A stretch of DNA of 22,197 nucleotides. Source: CAYVTD01 sp964577665 (GTDB lineage Bacteria; Bacteroidota; Ignavibacteria; Kapaibacteriales; UBA2268). The DNA is taken from positions 1 to 22,197 of the forward strand of contig CAZOBD010000061.1 of NCBI GenBank assembly GCA_964577665.1, read 5' to 3'. This document shows positions 1-7,084 of this stretch, piece by piece. Numbering within the stretch: the stretch's first letter is position 1; every line of letters starts with the position of its first letter. The translations under genes were made by a program, and so were the position numbers. Below the pieces are notes generated by a model. The model was not told where the DNA came from. It saw only the letters and a program-made list of their open reading frames with translations, and did no database searches.

Positions 1-59
1 CCCTTTGGGGAGGGTCAGGGTGGGGCAAAAATAAACAGATGAAACCTCCATGATTACGG
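1..59 (+). repeat. Dispersed G-rich repeat element, copy A (cut by window edge)
   Basis: Bases 7-59 match the reverse complement of 10468-10520 almost throughout. A G-rich block (GGGGAGGGTCAGGGTGGGGC) is followed by an AAATAA tract, then CAGATGAAAC, then CCATGATT. The two copies differ by a few substitutions and one single-base indel. The 14-mer ATAAACAGATGAAA (31-44) recurs exactly at 202-215. This looks like a dispersed intergenic repeat in inverted orientation to its second copy. Its function is unknown. Confidence 0.75.
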
Positions 60-91
60 AAAAAACACTCAAGGGAATGATTATTTTAGCA

Positions 92-124
92 AGATGTCCG
101 ACACCTTCAAGGTGTCTGACATCT
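92..124. repeat. Hairpin of the GATGTC family
   Basis: Two 16-base arms (AGATGTCCGACACCTT and AAGGTGTCTGACATCT) pair around a single central C with one mismatch. The AGATGTCCGA arm recurs at 3441-3450. There is no strong T-tract on either side, so a terminator role is possible but not shown. It may serve whatever gene ends left of the window. Confidence 0.7.
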
Positions 125-146
125 GAAAACCAAAAATTTTTATACG

Positions 147-177
147 TGAGATTCCGCAACAAGTGCGGAATGACAAG
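147..177 (-). repeat. REP-like palindromic repeat, copy 1
   Basis: ATTCCGCA (151-158) and TGCGGAAT (164-171) form an 8-bp stem with a 5-base loop. Read on the minus strand, it contains TGTCATTCCGCACTTG, which recurs on the plus strand at 4840-4855. It is a short palindromic intergenic repeat, and no function is visible. Confidence 0.6.
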
Positions 178-215
178 AATTTTAAGAATAGAGGATCAAA
201 TATAAACAGATGAAA

Positions 216-248
216 AGACTTTCCATATCTCAGAGATATGGAAAGTCT
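216..248 (-). terminator. Hairpin terminator downstream of the DUF1015 gene
   Basis: Perfect 15-bp inverted repeat (AGACTTTCCATATCT and its complement) around the loop CAG, 22 bases past the stop codon of the minus-strand DUF1015 gene. Read on the minus strand, the stem is followed by TTTCATCTG, so the U-tract is short. It is probably the end of the serA-DUF1015 transcript. Confidence 0.6.
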
Positions 249-270
249 AAATGTTGATGGCAGGTGTTTC

Positions 271-1512
271 CTAATCCAGAAAATGTACGAAAAGTCCGTC
301 CCTCAATTTAGGCTCGAACCATGTAGATTTCGGCGGCATTATTTTGTCTGCATCTGCGATGGACATAAGTTCATCGACGGAAGTGGGATACATTGAAAAT
401 GCGAGCTTCATTTCGCCGGAGTTGACGCGTTTTTCCAGTTCGCCGAGTCCGCGTATGCCGCCTACAAAATCAATTCTTTCGCTGGTACGCGGGTCTTCGA
501 TTCCGAGAATGTTATCAAGAACATATTTTTGCAGGATAGCCACATCGAGCTTTTCAACTGGGTCGGAGTTGTTTAGCAATTCCTTTGCGGCATTAAGTTT
601 ATACCATTTTCCTTCGATGTACATGCCTACTTCGCCCTTTTTTGCCGGCCTGACCTGCCCGGAAGCCTCTTCTATTGAAAAATGCTTCTTCAGCTTATCA
701 AAGAATTCTTCTTTAGTAAGTCCGTTCAGATCTTTTACGACACGGTTGTAGTCAAATATCTGCAGGTGGCTTGCCGGAAAAAGCACCGAAAGGAAAAAGT
801 TGTATTCTTCATCTCCTTTGTGGTTGGGATTTGCCTTCTGACGTTCCCTGCCAACTATACCTGCAGCGGCGCTTCTGTGATGGCCGTCTGCCACATAGAA
901 ATAATCGACTTTTTGCAATATCTCCTCTATCTGACGGATTTTATCTTCGTCTTTTATCACCCATGATTGGTGGCGGATGCCGTCGCTTGCCACAAGGTCG
1001 TTTTCCGGTTCTTCTTTTACCACTTCGTCAACTATTTCATTGACGGCGTTTACGTCGCGGTAGGTTAAGAAAATGGGGCCTGAGTGCGCATTGGTTACGC
1101 GGACATGGTTTGCCCTGTCCTCTTCTTTTACCTTGCGTGTCTTTTCGTGCTTTTTGATTACGTCGTTCCAGTAATCGTCAACAGAAGCACAGCCGACAAG
1201 ACCGTACTGGGTGCGGTCGTTCATTGTCTGTGCATAAACATAAAAATAAGGAACGGGGTCTTCCTGCAAAATACCGTCTCTAATGAGCTTCTGCAGATTT
1301 TCCTTACCTTTTTCATAAACCGCCGAATCGTAAAGATTGACAGCGGGGTCTAGATCTACTTCGGGTTTGCCCACGTGCAGAAATGAAAGCGGGTGCCCTT
1401 TTACTTCTTCGCGTGCCTCTTCGGAATTGAGCACGTCGTAGGGTTTTGCAGCCACCTCCGGAGCATATTCCGGTTTTGGTCTGTATGCTTTGAATGGTTT
1501 GAATGTTGCCAC
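271..1512 (-). CDS. DUF1015 family protein, serine-cluster associated
   Basis: A 413-residue soluble protein with no signal peptide or membrane segment. It shows recognisable DUF1015 motifs: KPYDV (23-27), HEKT (122-125), GPIFLTY (145-151) and ADGHHR (208-213). The start is GTG at 1512, preceded by a good ribosome site (AAAGGAG about 9 bases upstream). Members of this family often lie beside serC and serA in Bacteroidota-type genomes, and here the gene is on the same strand downstream of serA with only the small four-helix-bundle gene between them. The DGHHR motif resembles the active site of ParB/sulfiredoxin-fold free-serine kinases (SerK, SbnI). A role in O-phosphoserine/serine metabolism is therefore my inference, not established. 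The family assignment is firm; the biochemical function is open. A 15-bp hairpin follows the stop. Confidence 0.85.
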   Translation of the reverse strand: MATFKPFKAYRPKPEYAPEVAAKPYDVLNSEEAREEVKGHPLSFLHVGKPEVDLDPAVNLYDSAVYEKGKENLQKLIRDGILQEDPVPYFYVYAQTMNDRTQYGLVGCASVDDYWNDVIKKHEKTRKVKEEDRANHVRVTNAHSGPIFLTYRDVNAVNEIVDEVVKEEPENDLVASDGIRHQSWVIKDEDKIRQIEEILQKVDYFYVADGHHRSAAAGIVGRERQKANPNHKGDEEYNFFLSVLFPASHLQIFDYNRVVKDLNGLTKEEFFDKLKKHFSIEEASGQVRPAKKGEVGMYIEGKWYKLNAAKELLNNSDPVEKLDVAILQKYVLDNILGIEDPRTSERIDFVGGIRGLGELEKRVNSGEMKLAFSMYPTSVDELMSIADADKIMPPKSTWFEPKLRDGLFVHFLD

Positions 1513-1538
1513 TTCTTTTATCTCCTTTCTTTATTTGG

Positions 1539-1768
1539 GTGTTGAGATTTGAGATTTGAGTGTTGAGATTTGAGATTTGAGTGTTGAGATTTGNNNNNNN
1601 NNNNNNNNNNNNNNNNNNNNNNNNNNNNNNNNNNNNNNNNNNNNNNNNNNNNNNNNNNNNNNNNNNNNNNNNNNNNNNNNNNNNNNNNNNNNNTTTGAGA
1701 TTTGAGTGTTGAGATTTGAGATTTGAGTGTTGAGATTTGAGATTTGAGTGTTGAGATTTGAGATTTGA
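1539..1768. repeat. 21-bp tandem array built of 7-bp units, interrupted by an assembly gap
   Basis: Each 21-bp unit consists of three heptads: GTGTTGA, GATTTGA, GATTTGA. Full units sit at 1539-1559, 1560-1580, 1706-1726, 1727-1747 and 1748-1768 with no visible divergence. The scaffold gap falls inside the array, so the real copy number is unknown. The array lies between the DUF1015 start and the stop of the four-helix-bundle gene. Related but inverted short repeats lie on that gene's other side (2151-2180). Confidence 0.95.
1594..1693. other. Assembly gap (100 N) inside the 21-bp array
   Basis: Exactly 100 N, a common convention for a gap of unknown size. Identical repeat units on both sides suggest that assembly collapsed or broke in the array. 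Confidence 0.95.
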
Positions 1769-1791
1769 GACTATACTAATATTTGACTCAT

Positions 1792-2151
1792 TTATATCTT
1801 TTTACTCTTATTCTTAATTAAAATGAAAAGCATTTTTTGAATTTCATAGAGTTTGTCTAATAAAGCATCCAGCTTTTCTTTTTCAATAAAACCCAAATCA
1901 AACGATAAGAATATTTGTGTTTCAATTTCATATGATGACGAATATGCTATATGCAAAAATCTGATAAATTCTAATTCACTATTTCTTCCTGAACCCTCAG
2001 AAATATTAGAAGGTATGGAAATACTAGCTCTTCTCAATTGTGAGATAATACCGTATTTCTCCTCAACAGGAAAATAAGAAGTTACTTCATAAAGAATTTT
2101 TACAAACTCTCTTGCCTTTTGCCATACTAAAAGATTTTTGAAGTTATGCAT
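1792..2151 (-). CDS. Four-helix-bundle protein (23S rRNA IVS-type, TIGR02436-like)
   Basis: A 119-residue protein with the family signature: an LVWQKAREF start (8-16), a central QLRRASISIPSNISEG block, and an alpha-helical second half with an ETQ motif. This family was first known from ORFs in intervening sequences of bacterial 23S rRNA and is structurally related to Avd proteins of diversity-generating retroelements. Solo copies are common in Bacteroidota-like genomes, with no settled function. The start ATG (2151) overlaps the last base of a 15-bp direct repeat, and no independent Shine-Dalgarno is seen beyond GAGAA within that repeat. It splits serA from the DUF1015 gene and is bracketed by repeat arrays in inverted orientation, which suggests arrival as a unit. 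Confidence 0.85.
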   Translation of the reverse strand: MHNFKNLLVWQKAREFVKILYEVTSYFPVEEKYGIISQLRRASISIPSNISEGSGRNSELEFIRFLHIAYSSSYEIETQIFLSFDLGFIEKEKLDALLDKLYEIQKMLFILIKNKSKKI

Positions 2152-2180
2152 TTCTCAATTTCTCATCTCTCAATTTCTCA
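2151..2180 (-). repeat. Two 15-bp direct repeats between serA stop and the four-helix-bundle gene
   Basis: Read on the minus strand, TGAGAAATTGAGAGA is followed by TGAGAAATTGAGAAA (one mismatch). The first TGA is the serA stop codon and the final A is the first base of the next gene's ATG, so the repeat fills the whole junction. The repeats resemble the 7-bp units at 1539-1768 but in inverted orientation. Confidence 0.85.
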
Positions 2181-3083
2181 TAAACCTAACGCCTTAATAA
2201 CCTTCCCTGCTATTTCTACACCTACGCGCTCCTGTGCTTCCATAGTTGATGCTCCGATATGGGGCGATACGGAAACATTCGGATGGTTGATAAGTTCCTT
2301 CTGGTCTTCGCTTGGGGGTTCCGTTTCAAAAACGTCTATTGCTGCGTAATCGACTATTCCGTTATTGAGAGCATCCAGCAGAGCAGATTCTTTTACAACG
2401 CCGCCGCGGGCGCAGTTTATGACTACGACGCCTTTTTTCATTTTTTTGAATTCAGCTTCGTCCAGAACCGGACCTTCTGCTTTGATGAAAGGCATGTGCA
2501 GAGAGATATAGTCCGATTTTGCGAGCAGTTCGTCTTTGCTTACCATTTCAACGTCCATGTCAACTTCTTTAACGTAAGGATCGAATGCTATTACCGTCAT
2601 ACCGAGGCCGAGGGCGCGTTTAGCAGTTTCCCTGCCGATGTTGCCAATGCCGAGAATACCGAGGGTTTTTCCGGTTACTTCACGTCCCTTTTTGTATTCT
2701 TTTTTGGGCCATTTGCCTGCTCGCATTTCCATGTTGCTGCGGTGCAGAAAGCGTCCTACTCCCATCATGTGGGCAATGGCAAGTTCTGCTACCGACTGAG
2801 AAGAAGCGCCCGGGGTGTTAAGAACGGGAATATCCTTTTCTTTAGCATAAGCAGTATCGATGTTGTCAAGGCCTACGCCGCCGCGTGCAATGCACTTCAG
2901 GTTTGATGCGTCGATGACCTCTTTAGGTACTTTTGTAGCGCTGCGAACTATGATAGCGTCGAAATCCTTGATGTTTTTAAGAAGCTCGTCGGGTGTATAT
3001 TTCTGCTCGACTACTTCCAGTCCGGCGTCTTTCAGCATTTGGGCTCCTTTGGGGTGGATGCCGTCTGATACTAATACTTTCAT
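2178..3083 (-). CDS. serA: D-3-phosphoglycerate dehydrogenase, short form
   Basis: A 301-residue D-isomer-specific 2-hydroxyacid dehydrogenase. It oxidises 3-phosphoglycerate to 3-phosphohydroxypyruvate with NAD, the first step of serine synthesis. Visible features are the Rossmann GxGxxG at 145-150 (GIGNIG), Arg226 in NCARGG, Glu255 in the FETEPP stretch and His275 in SPHIG, the expected catalytic triad. The protein ends right after the catalytic domain, so it lacks the C-terminal ACT regulatory domain of long SerA. Feedback inhibition by serine through ACT is therefore unlikely. The start at 3083 is supported by a strong GGAGGA 4 bases upstream; upstream in-frame sequence only runs into the assembly gap. 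The stop TGA is the first triplet of the 15-bp repeat at 2151-2180. The substrate call rests on family and on the DUF1015 neighbour; another 2-hydroxyacid is possible. Confidence 0.88.
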   Translation of the reverse strand: MKVLVSDGIHPKGAQMLKDAGLEVVEQKYTPDELLKNIKDFDAIIVRSATKVPKEVIDASNLKCIARGGVGLDNIDTAYAKEKDIPVLNTPGASSQSVAELAIAHMMGVGRFLHRSNMEMRAGKWPKKEYKKGREVTGKTLGILGIGNIGRETAKRALGLGMTVIAFDPYVKEVDMDVEMVSKDELLAKSDYISLHMPFIKAEGPVLDEAEFKKMKKGVVVINCARGGVVKESALLDALNNGIVDYAAIDVFETEPPSEDQKELINHPNVSVSPHIGASTMEAQERVGVEIAGKVIKALGL

Positions 3084-3116
3084 TATTCCTCCTGTAGTTA
3101 GTGAAAAAAAATCAAA

Positions 3117-3216
3117 NNNNNNNNNNNNNNNNNNNNNNNNNNNNNNNNNNNNNNNNNNNNNNNNNNNNNNNNNNNNNNNNNNNNNNNNNNNNNNNNNNNN
3201 NNNNNNNNNNNNNNNN
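3117..3216. other. Assembly gap (100 N) upstream of serA
   Basis: Exactly 100 N, 33 bases upstream of the serA start. The true length is unknown. The serA promoter, and possibly further genes such as serC, could be hidden here. Confidence 0.95.
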
Positions 3217-3338
3217 CAGACGCTTATGCTTTTTTGAAAATCTTCCCGCAGAAAAAAATGCGGTATTATTTTCACGCATTTGTGGTGTGTTTGTGAATAT
3301 TATTATTGAGTAATATGGTGTAAAGGGAGGGTATCATA

Positions 3339-3419
3339 ATGAAAATCTTATCAATTATTTTTTTGGCAGTTTTTATTGCTTGTTACCACTTTCTTTTTGC
3401 ACAAGATGTTGCTCTTTAA
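3339..3419 (+). CDS. 26-residue signal-peptide-like mini-ORF (possible gene remnant)
   Basis: ATG at 3339 is preceded by a good ribosome site (GGGAGGG, 7 bases upstream). The ORF encodes 26 residues: a Lys at position 2, a long hydrophobic core, an Ala-Gln cleavage-like site (AQDVAL at the end) and a TAA stop. It therefore looks like a complete Sec signal peptide with four mature residues. It could be a truncated 5' remnant of a secreted-protein gene or a genuine tiny peptide. A hairpin terminator follows 20 bases later, which argues for a transcribed unit. No homologue is recognised. Confidence 0.4.
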   Translation: MKILSIIFLAVFIACYHFLFAQDVAL

Positions 3420-3438
3420 TAAATGAGTTCACTTAAAA

Positions 3439-3475
3439 AAAGATGTCCGATACATCAATTGTGCCGGACATCTTT
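3439..3475. terminator. Bidirectional hairpin terminator, GATGTC family
   Basis: Arms of 16 bases (AAAGATGTCCGATACA and TGTGCCGGACATCTTT) pair with one mismatch and one wobble around a 5-base loop. A- and T-rich sequence on each side suits termination in both directions. It lies between the mini-ORF on the plus strand and the isocitrate dehydrogenase gene ending at 3491 on the minus strand. Confidence 0.75.
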
Positions 3476-3490
3476 CATATAATGAGATTA

Positions 3491-4627
3491 TTATAATTTC
3501 TCTGCTACGGCTTTTGCCATATCCAGAGTGGAATCTATGCCGCCCATATCGTAAGTGCGTACTTTTCCCTCGCGGATTACGGATGCTACTGCTGCCTCCA
3601 CTTTGTAAGCCATATCTGTTTCGCCGAGCCAGTCTAACATCATTTTTGCGGCAAGTATTGTAGCTAAGGGGTTTACCTTGTACTGTCCGAAGTATTTCGG
3701 AGCAGAGCCGTGTGTAGGCTCAAATACGCCGAGTTTATCCCCTATGTTGCCCGAGCAGCCGAACCCCAAGCCTCCTACCATCTGAGCGCATAGATCGGAT
3801 ACAATATCACCGTATAGATTAGGAGCAGCGAGCACTTCATATCTTTCAGGATTTTTTATAAGCCACATGGTCATCGCATCTATGTTTGCATCGTCCATTT
3901 CAATATCCGGAAAATCTTTTGCAACTTCTTTAGCGGTTTCCAGAAAAAGTCCGTCTGTGGCACGCACAACGTTTGCCTTATGAACAATCGTTACTTTGCT
4001 TCTGTTGAACTCTTTGGCGTATTCAAATGCCGAACGAATAATTCTTTCACAGCCTTTCGCAGTGTTTATTTTGCATGAAAGAGCATATTCGTCAGGCTTC
4101 AAACCGTCGAATTTTAAGAAGGGCTTGGAGATTTTTTTCAGGACATCCGAAAGCTCTTCGGGTACAGGATTGAACTCTACGCCTGAGTAAAGGTCTTCTG
4201 TGTTTTCCCTGAAAACCACTATGTCAATGTCGTCTTTATAGTTCAAAGGATTTCCTTTATAAGCTTTAGCAGGACGCAGACAAACGTAAAGATCAAACTC
4301 CTGCCTGAGCCGGACTATCGGAGAGCGGTAAACATAACCTTTATCCTGTAAGGAAGGATCAAGCTCCGCAGCGGCAGCTTTTACAGGTTTGGATGTAATA
4401 GCGCCAAACATTGCAGCATCTACTTCATTCAATAAATTTACGGTTCTTGCGGGAAGGGGGTCTCCTTCCTTGCACCAAAACTCCCATCCGATGTCTCCGT
4501 GAATGTATTCCGCATTCAAATTCAGCTTATCGAGAACTATATTCGCGGCTTCCAGTACTTCTATGCCGACTCCGTCGCCGGGCAGCCATGCTATTTTGTA
4601 ATGGTCTTTCTTTTCCCTTGCTTTCAT
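3491..4627 (-). CDS. Isocitrate/isopropylmalate dehydrogenase family, probably isocitrate dehydrogenase
   Basis: A 378-residue beta-decarboxylating dehydrogenase. Substrate-binding residues are visible in the YRSPIVRLR segment (100-108) and Arg118. The ENTEDLY motif (141-147) carries the catalytic Tyr147; Lys217 follows in HKANV; metal-binding Asp250, Asp274 and Asp278 follow. ENTEDLY is typical of isocitrate dehydrogenases rather than LeuB, so oxidation of isocitrate to 2-oxoglutarate in the TCA cycle is most likely. In the cofactor pocket, HGSAPKY (306-312) and Val318 match the NADP-type Lys-Tyr-Val pattern, but the later Arg position is Gly, so the cofactor stays open. I chose the ATG at 4627 because AAAGGGA lies 6 bases upstream. 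An ATG five codons earlier (4642) has no ribosome site. The gene stands alone between hairpins. Confidence 0.85.
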   Translation of the reverse strand: MKAREKKDHYKIAWLPGDGVGIEVLEAANIVLDKLNLNAEYIHGDIGWEFWCKEGDPLPARTVNLLNEVDAAMFGAITSKPVKAAAAELDPSLQDKGYVYRSPIVRLRQEFDLYVCLRPAKAYKGNPLNYKDDIDIVVFRENTEDLYSGVEFNPVPEELSDVLKKISKPFLKFDGLKPDEYALSCKINTAKGCERIIRSAFEYAKEFNRSKVTIVHKANVVRATDGLFLETAKEVAKDFPDIEMDDANIDAMTMWLIKNPERYEVLAAPNLYGDIVSDLCAQMVGGLGFGCSGNIGDKLGVFEPTHGSAPKYFGQYKVNPLATILAAKMMLDWLGETDMAYKVEAAVASVIREGKVRTYDMGGIDSTLDMAKAVAEKL

Positions 4628-4812
4628 AAAAATCCCTTTCATTTGGTTTATTTCAAAATATTTAAAAGAGCAAAAAATGAAATCGCAATTTAATATATTT
4701 CATTCGTATAGAAAAGCAGTCATTTAAAGAAAATTCCAATCTGCATTTCCGCGATTCCGAGTCTTCAGTGCTTTATAATACTGCCGAAAGAAAAATGGTC
4801 AGCCGTATAGAG

Positions 4813-4834
4813 AGACATCCGGCATCTTTTTATT
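4813..4834 (+). repeat. GATGTC-family short palindrome with T-tract
   Basis: AGACATCCGGCATCT followed by TTTTTATT. It resembles the CCGGACATCT arms at 3465-3473 and 10696-10705. The stem is short, so I class it as a degenerate family member rather than a functional terminator. Confidence 0.4.
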
Positions 4835-4839
4835 CTACA

Positions 4840-4870
4840 TGTCATTCCGCACTTGATTCGGCGCCTCGAG
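4840..4870 (+). repeat. REP-like palindromic repeat, copy 2 (degenerate)
   Basis: Shares TGTCATTCCGCACTTG with the minus strand of 147-177, then diverges so that the hairpin is no longer perfect. It is a decayed copy of the same dispersed repeat. Confidence 0.5.
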
Positions 4871-4894
4871 TCAGCTTCTATCAGGATTCTTGAG

Positions 4895-4913
4895 ATTCAT
4901 GCCTCGCATGAAT
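4895..4913 (-). terminator. Hairpin downstream of the M1 peptidase gene
   Basis: ATTCATGC and GCATGAAT form a perfect 8-bp stem around the loop CTC, 68 bases past the peptidase stop. Read on the minus strand there is no clear T-tract, so it may be a repeat-derived hairpin or a weak terminator. Confidence 0.4.
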
Positions 4914-4980
4914 TACAAATTTTAATAATTAGAACAATTTTTTAAGAAGTACCAATAAGATAAATTGAAAATCAAAAGAA

Positions 4981-6972
4981 TTATCTGGCAATAATGAGTT
5001 TTTGTGTCCATATTTCTTCTCCCGCTTTAATAACAAGTGTGTAAATGCCGGATGGAAAATCTTTTGTATCAATTTTGCTGAAGGAGTCTTTCAAGGAGCG
5101 CCGCAATACTAAAGAACCTGATTGGTTATATATACTCAAATCTGCCTGACGGTTTAAAGGATTAATTCCCAAATGGATGTAATCTTCCGCAGGATTAGGA
5201 TAGACTAATGGACTTGTATCTGAAAAATCATTTTCTTCAATACCTGTGTAATTTATTTCGATTACCCTCATAAGAGTTCTTAAGGAAGGTCCTTTGTTTA
5301 ATGTAATATTTACAACTTCTCCGTCAATTTTGGTTTTAAAAACTTCTTCGGGTTTATTCATCTCAAAGATTTCATAAAATATTTCACCATTTTCTGTAGT
5401 AAAACCAAACTCGAGCGGAAGCTCGAGATAGCTGCCGTAACTTTTTGGCTGATACTGTCTTAAATTTATTTCAATGCTGTCGCCATTATCTGCAGGAAAA
5501 CTAACTGCATCAACATAAAGCTCGGGCCAGCCGATGCCGTATATCCACTGATTGAAAAACTGCGTCAAATCCTGTCCGCTTTCTTTTTCAAAAATACCTT
5601 TCAGTATTTCTGTATTTGCATTTCCATATCTGAGAGAATCAAGATACTTTCGTACAGCTTTGAAAAAAACATCATCGCCAAGCTTCCACCTCAGCATACC
5701 GAGCACAAGTCCGCCTTTGTTGTAAATAGCATAGGGATAGTTGCCGGTAACAGTGTTTCTGTCGTAATCATAAATGGAGAGAGCGCCTTCGTGATTGAGA
5801 GCTATGTAAAAGTATCCTTTCATGCTTGACTCGAAATAATTAAGGTAATTTTCAAAACCGAGCCTTTCGCTCCACAATGCTTCACTGAAAACAGCAAAAC
5901 TTTCATTTAGCCAGGAGTCTCTAAAATCATAGGGAGTAACCATGCCGCCAAACCACTGATGGGAAAGCTCATGAGCAATAATGTTATTGTCTGCGTCTTT
6001 TTCAAAATATATTCTGCCTAAGAAATCACTTTCCATAAAAATCATTGTCTGATGCTCCATGTTACCTTCGGGAGTGTTTACATAACCAACTTTTTCAAAA
6101 GGATACTGCCCGTAATAAGATTCATAATGATCAAGCATTTTTGGCACGTTTTGATATACGAATTTTGAAACGTTAGTATCGGCAGGCGTAGTGAAATAAA
6201 CAATCGGCACCTTGTTTCCTTCCAGTTCATATATCAAATAATCACCTACGGCGAAAGTAAGGAGATATGTAGCACATTCAAAATCATGCGAATATTCATA
6301 AACATCTGTACCGTTGTCAAGATAATGCACTTCCATTTCACCGTTTGAAGCAGCCGCTTTACCGGCGGGTACGATAAACTCTGCATGGAACTTTGCTTTG
6401 TCTGAAGGGTGGTCGTAACAGGGCATCCAATGCTGTGCAGCGGAAATGTAATTATTGTGAAAACCTACGCCTAATGCACAGGCAATACCGTTTTTATAAT
6501 GAACTCCGCCCCATTTAAAGTCATTATTGTTATATTCAACGGTCATTTCTCCGCTGTAGTAAACGGTTATGTCTATCAGTGAAGTGCTAAACTCGGGCTG
6601 GCGGGCTATTTCATAGTGGTAATCGGCATCATCCGGCGTGCCCGCTTCCACTGCTTCAACTCTTTTACCTTGATAAAAAACAGAATCTACATTTAAAGAG
6701 CGAAGATGGAAGAAAAATTTATCTTCGCCGGAGTGTTCAATCCATTTGATGCTGATTGTACATACTCCGCTTGCCTTCAGGTTTTCATAGTCCGTCAGAT
6801 CAAGCAGCAGATCATATTTCAAAACGTCGAATGGCTGCGGAGTATAAAATGTAGGCTGTGAAATCTCATTCAGCAAATGAGGGTTTTTTATGTCTTCTGA
6901 TTGTAATTCAAATGATAATACGCAGCTTATTATTACAAAAAGCACTAATGAGTAAAATAATTTGGTTTTCAT
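4981..6972 (-). CDS. Secreted M1-family zinc aminopeptidase with T9SS sorting domain
   Basis: A 663-residue protein with an N-terminal signal peptide (about 1-21) and an M1 N-terminal beta domain. The catalytic core contains GNMEH (303-307), a variant of the GAMEN exopeptidase motif, and the zinc site HELSH (334-338) with Glu357 in NESFA. It is expected to remove N-terminal residues from peptides outside the cell. The last ~77 residues (from 587, VYPNPAEDY onward, ending IIAR) are a type A T9SS sorting domain, so export goes through Sec and then the T9SS to the surface. A strong AGGAGA site precedes the ATG at 6972. The HEXXH and downstream Glu are intact, so it should be active. The final Asn-to-His change in GxMEN could alter N-terminus recognition. 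It is transcribed divergently from the leucine-rich-repeat gene. Confidence 0.93.
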   Translation of the reverse strand: MKTKLFYSLVLFVIISCVLSFELQSEDIKNPHLLNEISQPTFYTPQPFDVLKYDLLLDLTDYENLKASGVCTISIKWIEHSGEDKFFFHLRSLNVDSVFYQGKRVEAVEAGTPDDADYHYEIARQPEFSTSLIDITVYYSGEMTVEYNNNDFKWGGVHYKNGIACALGVGFHNNYISAAQHWMPCYDHPSDKAKFHAEFIVPAGKAAASNGEMEVHYLDNGTDVYEYSHDFECATYLLTFAVGDYLIYELEGNKVPIVYFTTPADTNVSKFVYQNVPKMLDHYESYYGQYPFEKVGYVNTPEGNMEHQTMIFMESDFLGRIYFEKDADNNIIAHELSHQWFGGMVTPYDFRDSWLNESFAVFSEALWSERLGFENYLNYFESSMKGYFYIALNHEGALSIYDYDRNTVTGNYPYAIYNKGGLVLGMLRWKLGDDVFFKAVRKYLDSLRYGNANTEILKGIFEKESGQDLTQFFNQWIYGIGWPELYVDAVSFPADNGDSIEINLRQYQPKSYGSYLELPLEFGFTTENGEIFYEIFEMNKPEEVFKTKIDGEVVNITLNKGPSLRTLMRVIEINYTGIEENDFSDTSPLVYPNPAEDYIHLGINPLNRQADLSIYNQSGSLVLRRSLKDSFSKIDTKDFPSGIYTLVIKAGEEIWTQKLIIAR

Positions 6973-7084
6973 AACTTCTCCTATGAAAGAATTTTTTATT
7001 CCGAATAATTTTTTTATTAAGAATAAATTTAATAAATTTTAACAAAAGATTGATATTTTTCAAAATATTTTTGGGGAGAATAAA

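Larger units (their letters stand above)
4628..4980. other. Intergenic region with repeats and hairpins
   Basis: 353 bases between two minus-strand genes. The right part holds a GATGTC-family palindrome (4813-4827), a REP-like repeat (4840-4870) and a hairpin (4895-4913). The part next to 4627 is AT-rich and should contain the dehydrogenase promoter, but no convincing boxes were found. No ORF is supported. Confidence 0.7.

Noticed and set aside
344..1353. Plus-strand open frames opposite the DUF1015 gene
   Set aside because: They are antisense shadows of a well-supported gene and show no family motifs. The same applies to frames opposite serA, rnr, ftsH and the propeller gene.
1539..1768. 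CRISPR array
   Set aside because: Units are directly contiguous with no variable spacers, and no cas gene is nearby. The same holds for 18746-19123.
3246..3263. Short hairpin CCGCA / TGCGG as terminator
   Set aside because: Only 5 bp with an A-rich loop and no T-tract at the base; too weak and without an adjacent known gene.
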